Assembly: GCA_040400085.1 (NCBI GenBank)
Contig: JBBAQX010000001.1
Span: 124,001 to 188,000, forward strand
Origin: HNR sp040400085
Lineage (GTDB): Bacteria; Actinomycetota; Actinomycetes; Actinomycetales; Microbacteriaceae
DNA length: 64,000 nt
Direction of reading: 5' to 3'
Part shown: piece by piece, positions 62,014 through 64,000 of the stretch
Layout: each line of letters begins with the position of its first letter
Position numbering within the stretch: the first letter of the stretch is position 1
Position numbers and translations under genes: made by a program
The notes under the pieces: generated by a model
Database searches by the model: none
Told to the model about the DNA's origin: nothing
The model's input: the letters and a program-made list of their open reading frames with translations, nothing else

Positions 62014-64000
62014 AGGTTGTTATCCCCTTGAATAGCCTGGGCCAACTTTAGCTCAAGATTGGCGATAGTTTGAAGGATTTCTGCCCGCGTCACTTCCAGA
62101 GCTTTCTGTTCTTCTTGAAGCTTGGTGACAGCGTTGGGGTCGTTGGCCTCTTGCAGCTTGGCTGCGATGGCTGCCAAACGAGCTTGGACCTGGGAGAGGT
62201 CATGCCTCTTGCTGCTGAGTTGCCCTTGGAGCCCAGCCTGCTTCTGGGCAGACTGTAGCTTGGCGCCGTAGTTATCCAGGGCCACCCCGATACGATTCTT
62301 GGCAGCATCAAAGTCCTGGGCTATGGCCGCCGGGTCTCCCAGGGCTTGCCGGCGAAGACCCGAGTAGGGGGGCGTCAGGTTGGTAGGACCTGTGCCCGGC
62401 CCAAAGCCTTGTTGAACGGAGACGGTGTCTGCCTGTGTCGCCAAACCACCGCGCAAAGCATCTTCGTACTCCTGGTGGGGAGTGTCCAAAGCGGAATAGA
62501 GATTGTAGAGGAAGGCATCGATCTTCCCCTGCACCTCTTTGTAGGTTAGCTTGGCAGGTTGGTAGGGGCTTCGGTCTTCGGGGTTTACCGTGAACCTTGC
62601 GGTATCCGATACCTGGACTTCAAGGTCTTGGAGGCTTCCAAAGAGCTTGGACGCATCGGCGCCGGTAGATGGCAGCACTTGGACCTGGTAGCCCACATTC
62701 AGGAAGGCTAGCTCTTGCCGCCCGGAGAGGCAGACACAGTTGTCATCGGGGACGGTCTCGTTGAGCTTCCCAAGCTCAGCTATCGTCAAGGCCCTGGATA
62801 GCTGCCCTGCCTCTACGCTAGGTGGGGTTCCCACTTGCTCAGGGGACCCCAGGGGGGCAGCGTCAATGAAGTTTGCGGTACCCGTGAGGATTTCCGCCTT
62901 ACCCTCGGGGGTAATGACGGCACCCGTTGCCAGGTCTGTCGGGTCAAGGGTTGCCAGGTAACTTCCTGGGTTGGGAGCCCCGGTGTAGATCGTGGTTAGA
63001 CCCTGGCTCTGGGCGGTCAAGGAAGCAAAGAGGTCCCCGGAGAGGGCCGACTGAAAGCTGACCGTGGCCCTTTGGTTAGGCCCAACCCCAGCAGGGTTGA
63101 CGATCAACGAACCATCCCGCAGGGTGACACCCCGACCATACCGGTAGTGGCCTATTACCTCAAAGCCACGTTCATCGGATACAGGGCGTACCAGGACCGA
63201 CATATTGGAGGCGATCACGTTGGTCGCCGGGGTGTTGTCCGGGTTGGAAGCGGTGATGTTGCTGCCCGGGAGCAAGGCAAACTGGTTGATCCAAGAGCCC
63301 TTGTCATAGGCGTAAACGTAGACCCCCGCTGTGGTTAGCCCGTAGCTGTACCGATTCCGATTGAGTTTGTCCCGTAGAAGCTGGACCTGGTCGGGGTCGT
63401 AAGACCCTTCCAAACCTGATTGGAGGAGCTTCTGACCCTCTTCCTTGGCGTTTTTCTTGTATGTTGCCTGGTTCTTCTTGGCTACCGCTTGGGTCTGGCC
63501 GTCCGGTTTCTTCCCGGCAAGCTCAGAGACGGACCCTACCGTGGGCTTGAAGGGTCTGGTGTAGACCATGACGGCATTGGGATACCCCAGGGACCTCCCC
63601 GTCTTGGGATGCCGGAGGTAGAGAGGCTCATAAGGGCTGACCCCCTTGGCATCTGCCTTCTGAAGGGTATCCGGAGGGAAGGTGGCAGCATCCCCTAGCT
63701 TCAGAGTGAACTTCCGATTCTGAAGCTTCTTGGGGCTCAGCCCACCCACAGGGGCTTTGGCGTTCCCCTTATCCGTGAGGGTGCCTATGCCTCTAGGGGC
63801 ATGGAACTTACCCCTTCTTGCCGTCAGCGTCAGGGTGGTTGTTGCCCTCCCCCCAAACTCGATGTTGTGGCTGATACCGGAGACGTACCAAATCTGATCC
63901 CGGTGAACGAGGTAGACAGGGAACCCCAGACGTAGCTCGGGACGAAGGGGGATGGTTACCGTCCCCCTGAACCTACGGGCATTGAGTCTATCCAGCACGT
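62010..64000 (-). CDS. Baseplate hub (late control D/gp27-like), 5' end outside window
   Basis: At least 662 residues, open to the right edge. Near the edge FRGTVTIPLRPELRLGFPVY, then IWYVSGISHNIEFGG and TTTLTLTARRGKF, match the C-terminal beta-barrel of hub proteins (gpD, gp27). Further on comes a long non-hub extension with RNRYSYGLTTAGVYVYAY and, at the end, a coiled coil (QARLAAIAAKLQEAN, EILQTIANLELKL). It shares ATGA with the spike gene. The missing N-terminus should contain the rest of the hub domain. Confidence 0.75.
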   Translation of the reverse strand, partial: VLDRLNARRFRGTVTIPLRPELRLGFPVYLVHRDQIWYVSGISHNIEFGGRATTTLTLTARRGKFHAPRGIGTLTDKGNAKAPVGGLSPKKLQNRKFTLKLGDAATFPPDTLQKADAKGVSPYEPLYLRHPKTGRSLGYPNAVMVYTRPFKPTVGSVSELAGKKPDGQTQAVAKKNQATYKKNAKEEGQKLLQSGLEGSYDPDQVQLLRDKLNRNRYSYGLTTAGVYVYAYDKGSWINQFALLPGSNITASNPDNTPATNVIASNMSVLVRPVSDERGFEVIGHYRYGRGVTLRDGSLIVNPAGVGPNQRATVSFQSALSGDLFASLTAQSQGLTTIYTGAPNPGSYLATLDPTDLATGAVITPEGKAEILTGTANFIDAAPLGSPEQVGTPPSVEAGQLSRALTIAELGKLNETVPDDNCVCLSGRQELAFLNVGYQVQVLPSTGADASKLFGSLQDLEVQVSDTARFTVNPEDRSPYQPAKLTYKEVQGKIDAFLYNLYSALDTPHQEYEDALRGGLATQADTVSVQQGFGPGTGPTNLTPPYSGLRRQALGDPAAIAQDFDAAKNRIGVALDNYGAKLQSAQKQAGLQGQLSSKRHDLSQVQARLAAIAAKLQEANDPNAVTKLQEEQKALEVTRAEILQTIANLELKLAQAIQGDNNL

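Overview
The window is a gene-dense, GC-rich stretch of a large tailed double-stranded DNA phage with a contractile-type (myovirus-like) baseplate, or possibly a prophage of one. The evidence is a baseplate/tail block on the minus strand at 42.0-64.0 kb (hub, gp5-like spike, very long beta-rich structural proteins, a baseplate J-family protein), two peptidoglycan enzymes, a phage-type Dam methylase, a DUF932 protein, an HNH endonuclease, an intein, and dozens of small unknown genes with 1-50 bp overlaps. No tRNA, rRNA, CRISPR array, integrase or host housekeeping gene was seen. The host cannot be named from the sequence.

Layout. 0-4.8 kb (+): a truncated gene, a SLOG nucleotide-binding protein, a DHH/DHHA1 phosphoesterase, small unknowns and a poxvirus-type topoisomerase IB. 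4.4-24.9 kb (mostly -): a NADAR protein, two tandem paralogues, a Bax-inhibitor-1-like membrane protein, a Dam methylase, a protein built of about five winged helices, a head-to-head HNH gene, a membrane/zinc-finger protein, an M15 endolysin and a second lysozyme-like enzyme with a peptidoglycan-binding domain, many small genes, and a 792-residue VWA protein. 24.9-32.6 kb (-): small genes, a receiver-like cREC protein, an AAA+ ATPase whose Walker A is split by an HNH-bearing intein, a J-domain protein and a tag-bearing protein. 32.7-43.0 kb (mostly +): tandem paralogues, DUF932, HAD, an HPD-less paralogue of the J-domain protein, two tag-bearing proteins, SWIM and HTH proteins. 42.0-64.0 kb (-): tail/baseplate.

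Main new observations. (1) A promoter family, YTAAAN-N15-CGTAGAR (equivalent to a 17-bp spacer between YTAAAN and TAGAG), occurs at eleven gene starts or apparent internal starts, mostly 6-12 bp before the ATG, so many transcripts would be almost leaderless. (2) A short N-terminal tag of the type [IV]V-x-[AKR]-[YF]-L-A-[KR] recurs on otherwise unrelated proteins, including topoisomerase IB, and may be a capsid- or compartment-targeting signal. (3) A J-domain protein, an intein-split AAA+ ATPase and a VWA protein form a chaperone-like set. (4) SLOG, DHH, NADAR and cREC proteins are candidates for interfering with nucleotide-signal or ADP-ribosylation defences.

Caution. Several reading frames break or overrun their neighbour at homopolymers (5767-5774, 24464-24469, 53331-53337, and less certainly 10840-10845 and 25239-25244). 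Single-base errors in the sequence, or recent indels, are likely, and some C-termini given here are therefore uncertain.
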